Part shown: one piece after another, positions 17,859-24,908 of the stretch
Position numbering within the stretch: position 1 is the first letter of the stretch
Layout of the letters: each line of letters begins with the position of its first letter
From: Hoyosella rhizosphaerae
GTDB taxonomy: Bacteria > Actinomycetota > Actinomycetes > Mycobacteriales > Mycobacteriaceae
Assembly (NCBI RefSeq): GCF_014643175.1
Contig: NZ_BMJH01000001.1
Location: 1,712,403 to 1,776,402, forward strand
Direction: 5' to 3'
DNA length: 64,000 nucleotides
Translations under genes and position numbers: made by a program
Notes under the pieces: model-generated
Databases searched by the model: none
The model's input: only the letters and a program-made list of their open reading frames with translations
What the model was told of the DNA's origin: nothing

Positions 17859-18521
17859 ATGTCTTGGTTCGATGACGTCACTGGCAGACGCAAAACAGCC
17901 ATGATCACACCCGACCAGGCGCTGCCCGGCCGCACCACGCCGAGGCGCATCAGCGGGATCCACGCAGTGAATGGCCACCGCATGACACCGCCATTTCCCG
18001 CTGGAATGGAAACTCTCGTCGTCGCCGAAGGCTGCTTCTGGGGTGCTGAGCGAGGATTTTGGCAAACGGAAGGCGTCTACTCGACGGCTGTCGGTTACGC
18101 CGGGGGATACACGCCAAATCCAACATACGAAGAAGTGTGCACGGGCATGACCGGGCATACAGAGGTTGTTCTCGTGGTTTTTGATCCCGCTGCAGTTGAC
18201 CTTGAGCGGATCCTCCAGAAATTCTGGGAATCGCACGATCCAACGCAAGGCATGCGCCAAGGCAACGACGTCGGTTCGCAATACCGTTCCGCCATCTACA
18301 CCGTCGGCGACGATCAACACGAAGTGGTCGCAGCCAGTGCGGAAAAGTATCAGCACGCCCTCACCTCAGCGGGACTCGGAACCATAACGACCGAAATCGC
18401 CCCACTTAAGGCGTTCTACTATGCCGAGGAATACCACCAGCAGTACCTTCACAAGAATCCGGGCGGATACTGCGGCATCGGGGGGACCGGAGTGAGCTGC
18501 CCTACCGGGTTCAGTGTCTGA
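17859..18521 (+). CDS. msrA: Peptide-methionine (S)-S-oxide reductase MsrA
   Basis: 220 residues from ATG 17859 (MSWFDDVTG), chosen because MsrA proteins of the E. coli type begin MSxFD about 20 residues before ALPGR; the frame extends 24 codons further without support. The catalytic motif is [12 protein letters not shown] and the signature [21 protein letters not shown] is complete, with a resolving-cysteine tail [13 protein letters not shown]. It reduces methionine-S-sulfoxide in oxidised proteins with thioredoxin. Divergent from sodA; its last 8 bases overlap the HNH gene. Confidence 0.93.
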   Translation: MSWFDDVTGRRKTAMITPDQALPGRTTPRRISGIHAVNGHRMTPPFPAGMETLVVAEGCFWGAERGFWQTEGVYSTAVGYAGGYTPNPTYEEVCTGMTGHTEVVLVVFDPAAVDLERILQKFWESHDPTQGMRQGNDVGSQYRSAIYTVGDDQHEVVAASAEKYQHALTSAGLGTITTEIAPLKAFYYAEEYHQQYLHKNPGGYCGIGGTGVSCPTGFSV

Positions 18522-18927
18522 CTGGAACTTGAGCTTCACGTTGCCGCACCGTCGTCGCAAGATTTCCTCATCCAATGCATCCGCGATAACCCGAGCGCGA
18601 TACGCGAAGCGTCGGCTGCGTCGGTTATCCCGTGTCGAAAACGACCTGACCGACCTGCAATGGAGCAGCCTTCGCGAGGCATGGGGCGGGTGCGCCTACT
18701 GCGGCGTAACCGGGTCAGCACTGCAGCGCGACTGCATCCAGCCGATCTCCCGCGGTGGCCGCTATACGCTCGAGAACGTCGTGCCTGCATGCGCCTCGTG
18801 TAATGCGAGCAAACACAGAGACGAAGTCACCGCGTGGCTGCGCCGCAAGAAGCTAGACGAGCAGACGTTTTTGCTTCGGCACGTACAGGTGCTGCGCGCT
18901 CTAACGCAGGCGGCCAGCGAATCCTAA
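18514..18927 (+). CDS. HNH endonuclease domain protein
   Basis: 137 residues from a GTG inside the msrA stop region (8-base overlap). Residues about 58-100 hold a Zn-finger HNH: CAYCGV, then [29 protein letters not shown], with two CxxC knuckles and the His/Asn of the beta-beta-alpha-metal fold replaced in part (DCIQP where DHIVP is usual). The N-terminal 45 residues are very basic (RRRK, KRRLRRL). The protein resembles free-standing HNH nucleases common in actinobacteria, of unknown duty. The change of the canonical His to Cys-Ile in the first motif may weaken catalysis. Confidence 0.75.
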   Translation: MSDWNLSFTLPHRRRKISSSNASAITRARYAKRRLRRLSRVENDLTDLQWSSLREAWGGCAYCGVTGSALQRDCIQPISRGGRYTLENVVPACASCNASKHRDEVTAWLRRKKLDEQTFLLRHVQVLRALTQAASES

Positions 18928-19802
18928 AGCCGGTCCAGCAATTCCTTCTTTTTGGCAGCGAACTCTTCGTCTGTGAGGATCCCCTCGGCGTGAAGCTTTC
19001 CAAGTTGACGGATTCGTTCGTAAATTTGCTCGGAATCGACGCTGCCAGTTCCAGCCGAGGCGGGAGAGGTAGGGGCTGGGGCAGCTTCCTGCATTCCACG
19101 GCAGTGAGCAGTGATGGTGGCTGCCATCAGTAACAACCGTGCTTCGTCCTCACCGTCGTGTCCGAGTAGGCAGTGCAGGTCATTGCGCGGGCTTATGCCT
19201 TCACTGGGCCGATCTTTTAGCACTATTCGCAAGAACGCGTCGACACCGTCATCGCGGGGCACCCACTCCGCTCTGGCGATTGAATCCAATGCGAACTCGC
19301 GGCGCTGGTGCAACCGTTTCGGCGACGGAATTCTCGCTCCCGGCCACGTCAAAGTTACCGAGTTAGCATCACACGACGCAGCGCCTTCCCAGGTTTGAAT
19401 GTGGAACGGTATGCGCGGTACGAGCTCAACGATTCGTTCGCCGGATGGTTTTGCCTCACTTCGAGCAAACTCAGCTGCTTGCATGATGGCGTCAGCGTGG
19501 AACTGCGCTAGTAGTTGATCAGACCCTGGCTCGCCGACAAGGAGAAACGGCTGCTTTGATGCCGACAAGGCGGCACCTACAGTGGCAAACGGGTCTAACC
19601 CTGGCAACAGCGTCAGCTGCATTCGCCAGCCCTCCCTGCGGCCGCCGGACGAAACTTGAACTGAGCTGATGAACGGCACAGGAACACGAAGATGTGAGAG
19701 CGCCCGAAAGAACGGATCAGATCGTCGATCCGTGTGAAAACGGATCTCCACGGAATCTGTATCGATCTGCCACACTGCCTGTTTGCCCTGCAACTCGTAC
19801 AT
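18924..19802 (-). CDS. DUF4429 protein with C-terminal SHOCT domain
   Basis: 292 residues from ATG 19802 (MYELQGKQAVWQID). The frame continues open to 20399 but there it is antisense to the S49 peptidase, so I cut it here; the ribosome-binding site is weak. DUF4429 repeats cover most of the protein (AVWQIDTDSVEIRFH, then SVTLTWPGARIPSPKRLHQRREFALDSIARAEWVP), and the last 35 residues ([33 protein letters not shown]) are a textbook SHOCT oligomerisation motif. Function unknown; widespread in actinobacteria. It shares 4 bases tail-to-tail with the HNH gene. Confidence 0.75.
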   Translation of the reverse strand: MYELQGKQAVWQIDTDSVEIRFHTDRRSDPFFRALSHLRVPVPFISSVQVSSGGRREGWRMQLTLLPGLDPFATVGAALSASKQPFLLVGEPGSDQLLAQFHADAIMQAAEFARSEAKPSGERIVELVPRIPFHIQTWEGAASCDANSVTLTWPGARIPSPKRLHQRREFALDSIARAEWVPRDDGVDAFLRIVLKDRPSEGISPRNDLHCLLGHDGEDEARLLLMAATITAHCRGMQEAAPAPTSPASAGTGSVDSEQIYERIRQLGKLHAEGILTDEEFAAKKKELLDRL

Positions 19803-19877
19803 GATGATCGATGGTAGGTGGCATGCGTCATACTTCGCTATCTGCACCTTGTCGGAGTTGGGTCTTACTCTGGCTTC

Positions 19878-20729
19878 ATGACGAAGTTGTCGATGACTTT
19901 TCCGAAACAGTTTTCTTCTAAGTTGCCCGCTGTGCTTGGTGGTGACCATGGCGGTGTAGTTGCTGCTGTGCGAATCCAAGGGATGATTGCGCCGCACGGT
20001 GGCGGCATTGGTCGTCATGTAGTCACTGCAGAGAGCGTTGATGAGCAATTGGTGCGTGCGTTCACCACCGATCACGTTAAAGCGGTTGCACTTGTGATTA
20101 ATTCCCCCGGCGGTTCCCCTATGCAGAGTGAGGCGATTGCCTCCCGGGTGCGGGGTTTGGCGACAAAGCACAAGGTTCCAGTTTTGGCGTTTTGCGAGGA
20201 CGTCACGGCGTCCGGCGGCTATTGGGTGGCGTGCGCTGCAGACGAGATTTATGCGGCCGCTACGTCGATGGTTGGTTCTATCGGTGTGATTTCCAGTGGC
20301 TTTGGATTTGTGGATTTGATGAACCGGGTGGGTGTGGAAAGGCGGGTTTACACATCGGGAACGGAAAAGGCACGGCTGGATCCGTTTCTGCCTGAGCAAT
20401 CCGAAGACGTCGAATGGTTGTCTGGCCTGCAGAGTTCAATGCATGAATTGTTTCGCGACTGGGTTACCGAACGCCGCGGTGCGAAGTTGGACACGACCAA
20501 TGACTTGTTCAATGGGGATGTGTGGCTGGGGGCGCAGGCGCACAAACTGGGGTTAGTTGATGGCGTTGGTGGCGTGCGAACGGTTATTGACGAACGGTTC
20601 CCCGGCGCTGAGATCGAGTTTGTAACCCCCAAACGACCGCTCTTTGCCCGATTGGGAATGCCGTTTCCTGACCCATTTGGGATGGATGGCGTCGTTTCGC
20701 GCTTGGCGTGGGCCAGATTCGGCTTGTGA
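19878..20729 (+). CDS. S49 family serine peptidase (SppA/SohB-like)
   Basis: 283 residues from ATG 19878, chosen because the sequence from MTFPKQF onward is family-like; a longer frame to 19818 overlaps the divergent gene. Single-domain S49 enzyme: LVINSPGGSPMQSEAI forms the oxyanion region, the nucleophile Ser is in VTASGGYWVACAADEIYA, and the general-base Lys is in SGTEKARLDPF. These enzymes form dome-like oligomers that degrade signal peptides or membrane proteins. There is no obvious N-terminal membrane helix in this start, so it may be cytosolic-face or peripherally attached. Followed by the DnaA-box-rich gap. Confidence 0.85.
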   Translation: MTKLSMTFPKQFSSKLPAVLGGDHGGVVAAVRIQGMIAPHGGGIGRHVVTAESVDEQLVRAFTTDHVKAVALVINSPGGSPMQSEAIASRVRGLATKHKVPVLAFCEDVTASGGYWVACAADEIYAAATSMVGSIGVISSGFGFVDLMNRVGVERRVYTSGTEKARLDPFLPEQSEDVEWLSGLQSSMHELFRDWVTERRGAKLDTTNDLFNGDVWLGAQAHKLGLVDGVGGVRTVIDERFPGAEIEFVTPKRPLFARLGMPFPDPFGMDGVVSRLAWARFGL

Positions 20730-20804
20730 GGCTACCAAGTTAACAGGTGGAATCTGCATGAACTACGCACAAAGAACTCTGCACAGCCTGGTGACAACTC
20801 CCGT

Positions 20805-20978
20805 TGTGGATTACACCCAGTCTGTGGATAGTTTTGGGTTAATGCAGGCCACAAGCGGTGCAAAGTGTCGAGTTATCCACGAAATCTGTGGATGAACCTG
20901 TGGACAATGTGGATAACTCGACAGTTTTTGTGTAACGCACGCCACATCTGTGGATAACTTTGGCTGTTCTGTGGACGG
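20805..20978. repeat. Cluster of eight DnaA-box-like 9-mers in a 309-bp gap
   Basis: The gap 20730-21038 holds two exact TGTGGATAA boxes (20908-20916, 20949-20957), which are TTATCCACA on the minus strand, and one TGTGGACAA (20899-20907), equal to TTGTCCACA, the form common in mycobacterial origins as I recall. Single-mismatch copies are at 20805-20813, 20823-20831, 20887-20895 and, inverted, 20873-20881; a two-mismatch copy is at 20970-20978. Seven of eight point the same way. The flanks are sppA-like and rhodanese genes; no dnaA or dnaN is in view. It could be an accessory DnaA-titration or reactivation site, or a displaced origin. Confidence 0.7.
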
Positions 20979-21038
20979 TGTTAAAACCGTGCACGTGAAA
21001 GGTGGCAAGCCGACGCGCAGACATGTCACTATCGAAGC

Positions 21039-21380
21039 GTGACAGAACCGGTGCACTCAATTCCCGTAACCAGCGTTCCCGACCCAGCCGCTGACAGGGT
21101 CGTCGTAGTCGACGTCCGCGAACAGGATGAATGGGACAAAGGCCATGCGCCCGGAGCTGTCCACATACCCATGGCAGACATTCCAGCTCGCCTAGACGAA
21201 CTGGACCCGGACGACGAATTATTCATCGTGTGCCGTAGCGGCGGTCGAAGCTTTCGTGTAATCCAATGGCTGAACACGGTCGGCTACGACGCCACCAATG
21301 TCACCGGCGGAATGGTGGCGTGGCAAAAAGCAGGACGCACAGTCGTGGACTCCGCCGGCGCCCAAGGTTCCATCTACTAG
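21039..21380 (+). CDS. Rhodanese-domain sulfurtransferase
   Basis: 113 residues, one rhodanese domain from a GTG at 21039. VVVDVREQDEWDKGHAPGAVHIPMADI is the substrate-side motif and FIVCRSGGRSFRV the active-site loop with catalytic Cys. Single-domain rhodaneses transfer sulfane sulfur from thiosulfate or persulfide carriers. The GTG lies at the right edge of the DnaA-box cluster and lacks a clear ribosome-binding site. The DUF4328 gene starts 5 bases after its stop, so the two are probably cotranscribed. Confidence 0.88.
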   Translation: MTEPVHSIPVTSVPDPAADRVVVVDVREQDEWDKGHAPGAVHIPMADIPARLDELDPDDELFIVCRSGGRSFRVIQWLNTVGYDATNVTGGMVAWQKAGRTVVDSAGAQGSIY

Positions 21381-21384
21381 ATGA

Positions 21385-22284
21385 GTGATCCGCATGGCTA
21401 ATAAACCCAATTACGGGCCACTTCACCCGGTGCTTCGTCGGCCAATGAACTTCCGGTGGACTGCGAAACCACCACCCAGTGCTACCTCCGAGAGTGGGAA
21501 CACTATCGCCCAGTCCGCCACCCAACTGTCAGCGACCCCGCGATACCGCTCACATCCACACTGGGGACTCGAACAACACCCAGTCGAGCCAGCACCCGCG
21601 CCGAAGACAACGCAACACGTCGTCGCGTCCTACGCCACATACTTGCTTGCCTTCACGGCAGCGCTCTACGGAGCGGCGGCAGTCGCTGAACTCATTCGGT
21701 ACTTCACTCTCCTATACAACCGGACTCGGTTGATCCCGCTGCCGATCGCCTACACCACAGACCTCCTCGTGGTGACGGCCAGTATCGCCGCCTTGGTGTT
21801 TGCTTTCCTTACCGTCATCAGCTGCGCTAGTTGGCTTATCAATTTTCGCAATGAAATGTGTCACAGATACGGGTTGCGTGAAACACGATCCACTCGTTGG
21901 CAATTTATCGCGACGGTACTCCCACCAATGTCCTGGTTTTATCCCCCCACGCTGCTAGCTGAATTGATTCAGAACCCACGTGTGCAATCGGTTCGAAATC
22001 CTGCCGAACTCCACAATGTTTTAAGCCGAATAAAACAATGGTGGACGCTGTGGGTGCTTACCTGGCTTTTCGCCGGCGCAAGTATCATCTGGCGTACTGC
22101 TGACACAGTGCAGGCACAAGCAAATAGCGTGCTCTTCGCAGTGATAGTCAATGTCGTCGCATCCACGTGTGCATTGCTGGCCTGGAACGTCATTCGCGTT
22201 TGCTCAAAGTTGGTGGACGTGACGCAGCCCACCGATGAAGAAAATAATTCACCTAAACGCTGGATCGTCGCCTCGTCGCCGTAA
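21385..22284 (+). CDS. DUF4328 multi-pass membrane protein
   Basis: 299 residues from GTG 21385 (ATG 21394 is an alternative). The first 80 residues are Pro/Ser-rich and disordered. Four membrane helices follow: YLLAFTAALYGAAAVAELI, LLVVTASIAALVFAFLTVIS, WWTLWVLTWLFAGASIIW and VLFAVIVNVVASTCALLAW. The loop TRWQFIATVLPPMSWFYPPTLLAEL is the DUF4328 signature. M. tuberculosis has a DUF4328-type protein beside glpQ1 at the corresponding place, as I recall. Function unknown. Cotranscribed with the rhodanese gene; glpQ follows after 27 bases. Confidence 0.75.
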   Translation: MIRMANKPNYGPLHPVLRRPMNFRWTAKPPPSATSESGNTIAQSATQLSATPRYRSHPHWGLEQHPVEPAPAPKTTQHVVASYATYLLAFTAALYGAAAVAELIRYFTLLYNRTRLIPLPIAYTTDLLVVTASIAALVFAFLTVISCASWLINFRNEMCHRYGLRETRSTRWQFIATVLPPMSWFYPPTLLAELIQNPRVQSVRNPAELHNVLSRIKQWWTLWVLTWLFAGASIIWRTADTVQAQANSVLFAVIVNVVASTCALLAWNVIRVCSKLVDVTQPTDEENNSPKRWIVASSP

Positions 22285-22311
22285 TGTTTAGCTCTTGCGC
22301 TAGACGCTTTA

Positions 22312-23205
22312 GTGCGAAACTATGGTGGTGTGACCAGCAGTATTGGTGTTAGTCGAAGCCAGCCGACGCAACCTGGCACGCCACCACTCGTCGTGGCGCA
22401 CCGGGGAGCTTCAGGGGAGCTACCGGAGCACACTCTCGCAGCGTACGACCTCGCCCTCCGGCAGGGCGCTGATGGGCTTGAATGCGACGTTCGCCTGACG
22501 CGCGACGGAAAACTAATCTGCATGCACGACCGCCGAATTGATCGCACATCTAATGGCAGCGGCACAGTGAGCGCAATGACGTTGGATGCATTGCGAGCGC
22601 ACGATTATGGAAGTTGGCATGCAGAAATGGCGTCCCGTCAACGCGCAGCTGCTGCACTTGGTGACCCTGATGTTGATAATAAAAACATTGAACGCTACGC
22701 CGAACCGACGTCTGTATTGACGTTGCGGGAATTGTTAACTCTTGTTCTTGACTGGGACAGGCCTCGAACACTATTTATTGAAACTAAACACCCCGTTAGA
22801 TACGGCGCCCTTGTAGAAATGAAGCTCATCGCTGAATTGCAGCGATTCGGCCTAGCGAAACGACCTCCAAGTGCGACGCCGCCCGTCGTGATGATGTCGT
22901 TTGCCCCGTCAGCGGTGTTTCGGATTCGTCGCTCCGCGCCCAACCTCCCCACAGTGCTCCTGGGCGAAAATTCTCGCTATCTTGGCTACGCGCCGACCAC
23001 GAGTGGTGTTCCCGCCGCGATTGGACCCTCAATCGAAATGCTTAGGGAACACCCGAAAGTGGTCGAAAGGGCACGCGCTTCAGGGCGCGCCACATACGTC
23101 TGGACAGTAGACGAGAAGGCAGACGTCGAATTGTGTCGCGATCTAGGTGTGCGATGGATAGCGACCAACTATCCCGCCCGCACGAAACGCGTGTTCGAGA
23201 GCTGA
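22312..23205 (+). CDS. glpQ: Glycerophosphodiester phosphodiesterase
   Basis: About 297 residues from GTG 22312; GTG 22330 is an equally possible start since neither has a clear ribosome-binding site. The GDPD TIM-barrel motifs are complete: VAHRGASGELPEHTL, GADGLECDVRLTRDGKLICMHD with the catalytic His/Glu/Asp set, LFIETKHP, and a terminal TYVWTVDEKADVE, GVRWIATNYP. It hydrolyses glycerophosphodiesters to glycerol-3-phosphate and alcohol. No signal peptide, so cytosolic. Its position between the DUF4328 and DUF5926 genes matches glpQ1 of M. tuberculosis. Confidence 0.9.
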   Translation: MRNYGGVTSSIGVSRSQPTQPGTPPLVVAHRGASGELPEHTLAAYDLALRQGADGLECDVRLTRDGKLICMHDRRIDRTSNGSGTVSAMTLDALRAHDYGSWHAEMASRQRAAAALGDPDVDNKNIERYAEPTSVLTLRELLTLVLDWDRPRTLFIETKHPVRYGALVEMKLIAELQRFGLAKRPPSATPPVVMMSFAPSAVFRIRRSAPNLPTVLLGENSRYLGYAPTTSGVPAAIGPSIEMLREHPKVVERARASGRATYVWTVDEKADVELCRDLGVRWIATNYPARTKRVFES

Positions 23206-23236
23206 AAACCACACAGCTCACGGGTAAGTTTGCAGG

Positions 23237-24154
23237 GTGGGAAAAAGAAGCAAACGAAATTCAGGTCCCCGTGAGGGAAGTCGGCGTGCGGAAAAGATCG
23301 CACAGAGAAATGAGCGGCTCGCAGAGTTGCCGCCGAAGCGCCCATTTGAGGGCCTCGCTGCTGAATGCGACCTAGTCGCGCTGCGGGAGTTTGTTCCCTC
23401 AGCCACAGCTCCGCTTCCCCTCGTTTCGAATGAGGCAGGCCGTTCGGTAACGCTTGCGACGGTCCTGCCAGGTGCTGTGGCCGCCCTCGTGCGAGACCAG
23501 TCAGGCGATACGCCACCAGAGTGCTTCGTGGGGTTGCAACTTGCGGTGCATTCAGGGAACCCGGCTCGCGATGTGGCTGTCGCCACGGAATGGGTGACGA
23601 CGGCAACTCCAGGAACATCACTTTCGCAGGCAACAATCGACGCCGAATCACCCAACATCGCTGACGTGATCGCCGCTGACAAGTTGCTGGACATTGAGGT
23701 GCATGGTGATTTCAACTGGTGGCTCGCAAATGGTTCTTCAACCGGTGAGCTTCCAGCTGCCGTTCAGCGCGCCAACGAACTAATCATGCCGTCAGCACGG
23801 CTCGACGCCGACGGCATTGTTGCCGCCTGGTGGGTGGACGCCGGTGAAAAGGCGCATCTACGTTGGGTGCGCCCAGAAGATGAAGACTCGCTCATGCGAG
23901 CAATGGCAAGACTGCACGCCCGCGAGCACCTCACGCTAGGGGAGGGTTCGCGGTTTGCGGGTTCCTTCCGCACTCACGGTCTGTTGGTTCCTGTGTTTGA
24001 CCTTGACCCTGACCGTCATCATGAAGAGTGGGTTTCAGCCGCGTCGACGCTGCAGGAACGGCTTGAAGAGGCCCTGAACGACGACTCCGCTTTCACGTTG
24101 GCGGAGCGGCGCGCTCGAGACGGAATTATCGGGCGCCAAGTCACCCTGCGCTAA
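23237..24154 (+). CDS. DUF5926 family protein
   Basis: 305 residues from GTG 23237. The opening MGKRSKRNSGPREGSRRAEK is very basic, followed by the family block PPKRPFEGLAAECDLVALREFVPSATAPLPL. These actinobacterial proteins were often labelled preprotein-translocase-related because of a SEC-C-like beginning in relatives, but nothing here shows a translocase function. Cysteines are few and there are no membrane helices, so it is probably cytosolic and nucleic-acid associated, judging by the basic N-terminus. Last gene of the plus-strand run that starts at the rhodanese; ends in a strong terminator. Confidence 0.75.
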   Translation: MGKRSKRNSGPREGSRRAEKIAQRNERLAELPPKRPFEGLAAECDLVALREFVPSATAPLPLVSNEAGRSVTLATVLPGAVAALVRDQSGDTPPECFVGLQLAVHSGNPARDVAVATEWVTTATPGTSLSQATIDAESPNIADVIAADKLLDIEVHGDFNWWLANGSSTGELPAAVQRANELIMPSARLDADGIVAAWWVDAGEKAHLRWVRPEDEDSLMRAMARLHAREHLTLGEGSRFAGSFRTHGLLVPVFDLDPDRHHEEWVSAASTLQERLEEALNDDSAFTLAERRARDGIIGRQVTLR

Positions 24155-24196
24155 TTTTTTGCCCTGCGCCGGTTGTCACCCTGCGCCGAAAATGAA

Positions 24197-24224
24197 TGCC
24201 CCGGATGGAGATCCATCCGGGGCA
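24197..24224. terminator. Bidirectional terminator hairpin
   Basis: TGCCCCGGATGG (24197-24208), loop AGAT, CCATCCGGGGCA (24213-24224): a perfect 12-bp stem between the convergent DUF5926 and bfrB genes. Confidence 0.88.
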
Positions 24225-24242
24225 AGTTCAGCTTCGGGGCAA

Positions 24243-24788
24243 TTAGATTGCGCCACCAGCGGCTTGCGGAGCGGTGCTGTCGCCACTCGCGACCTTCATT
24301 TCGCGGTCAACGAAGGTTTCAAGGTCAAACAGATTGTCGCCGGCGCGCTCAGCAACAGTGAGGAGTGTGCTCATTGTGGCCACTTCCTCGACCTGCTCCT
24401 TGAGGAACCACTGCATGAACTGTTCGCCTACGTAGTCGCCGTCGTCGCGCGCTGTGCGTGCAAGCTCGACAATCTCGTCCGTTACTTCGCGCTCCTGCTT
24501 CAGCGCAAGCGCGATTGCTTCGCGGACGCTCGCGAACTCGTTGATTACGGCCCCGGTCGCGGGAATTTCAACGCGCTTATCGCGGTCGAGGAAGTACTGC
24601 ACCATCATCATCGCGTGGTTTCGTTCTTCGTTCGCCTGCGAGTAAAAATGCTGTGCAAGTTGTGGGAGATCTTCGCCATCAAAGTACACGGCCACCGCGA
24701 TGTATTGCTGTGATGCTGTGAACTCGTTCCGGACTTGTTCACGAAGCAAGGTGAGGAACTTTGATTCGTTCTTGGTATCTGCGGTCAT
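24243..24788 (-). CDS. bfrB: Ferritin BfrB
   Basis: 181 residues from ATG 24788, the same length as I recall for M. tuberculosis BfrB; the frame runs 17 codons further without meaning. The ferroxidase ligands are visible: Glu in LLREQVRNEFTASQQY, Glu/His in NEERNHAMMMVQYF, Glu in ALKQEREVTDEI, and Gln in WFLKEQVEEVATM. Residues 162-181 are a flexible tail (DSTAPQAAGGAI). It stores iron as a 24-mer. No ribosome-binding site precedes the ATG, but a TATTGT -10-like hexamer ends 6 bases before it, which suggests a leaderless mRNA. An IdeR-type box lies about 80 bases upstream. Confidence 0.92.
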   Translation of the reverse strand: MTADTKNESKFLTLLREQVRNEFTASQQYIAVAVYFDGEDLPQLAQHFYSQANEERNHAMMMVQYFLDRDKRVEIPATGAVINEFASVREAIALALKQEREVTDEIVELARTARDDGDYVGEQFMQWFLKEQVEEVATMSTLLTVAERAGDNLFDLETFVDREMKVASGDSTAPQAAGGAI

Positions 24789-24794
24789 GACAAA

Positions 24795-24800
24795 ACAATA
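24795..24800 (-). promoter_or_regulatory. Probable -10 element of a leaderless bfrB transcript
   Basis: TATTGT on the minus strand fits TANNNT and ends 6 bases before the bfrB ATG, the spacing that places the transcript start at the A of the ATG. This would explain why no Shine-Dalgarno sequence precedes bfrB. Confidence 0.5.
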
Positions 24801-24859
24801 GTGAATCTCAGCGCGTTTGTCATCAAAGTATAGGCTCACTAAAAATAGATGAACCTTAC

Positions 24860-24878
24860 TTAGGATCTCCGAACCTAA
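24860..24878. promoter_or_regulatory. DtxR/IdeR iron box upstream of bfrB
   Basis: TTAGGATCTCCGAACCTAA matches 15 of 19 positions of the IdeR consensus as I remember it (TTAGGTTAGSCTAACCTAA), including both outer arms. Its centre is about 81 bases before the bfrB ATG, well above the -10 element. This placement suits activation of bfrB by iron-bound IdeR, the known behaviour in M. tuberculosis, rather than repression. Confidence 0.8.
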
Positions 24879-24908
24879 ATTGCGAATGTCAGACCAATAT
24901 CTGTGAAA

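Noticed and set aside
19803..20399. N-terminal extension of the DUF4429-SHOCT gene, about 200 residues
   Set aside because: It is antisense to the S49 peptidase, has no domain, and DUF4429 begins at the chosen Met.
20730..21038. Calling the DnaA-box cluster the chromosomal origin oriC
   Set aside because: No dnaA, dnaN, recF, gyrB or rpmH is nearby, no clear AT-rich unwinding element is visible, and the synteny puts the normal origin outside this window.
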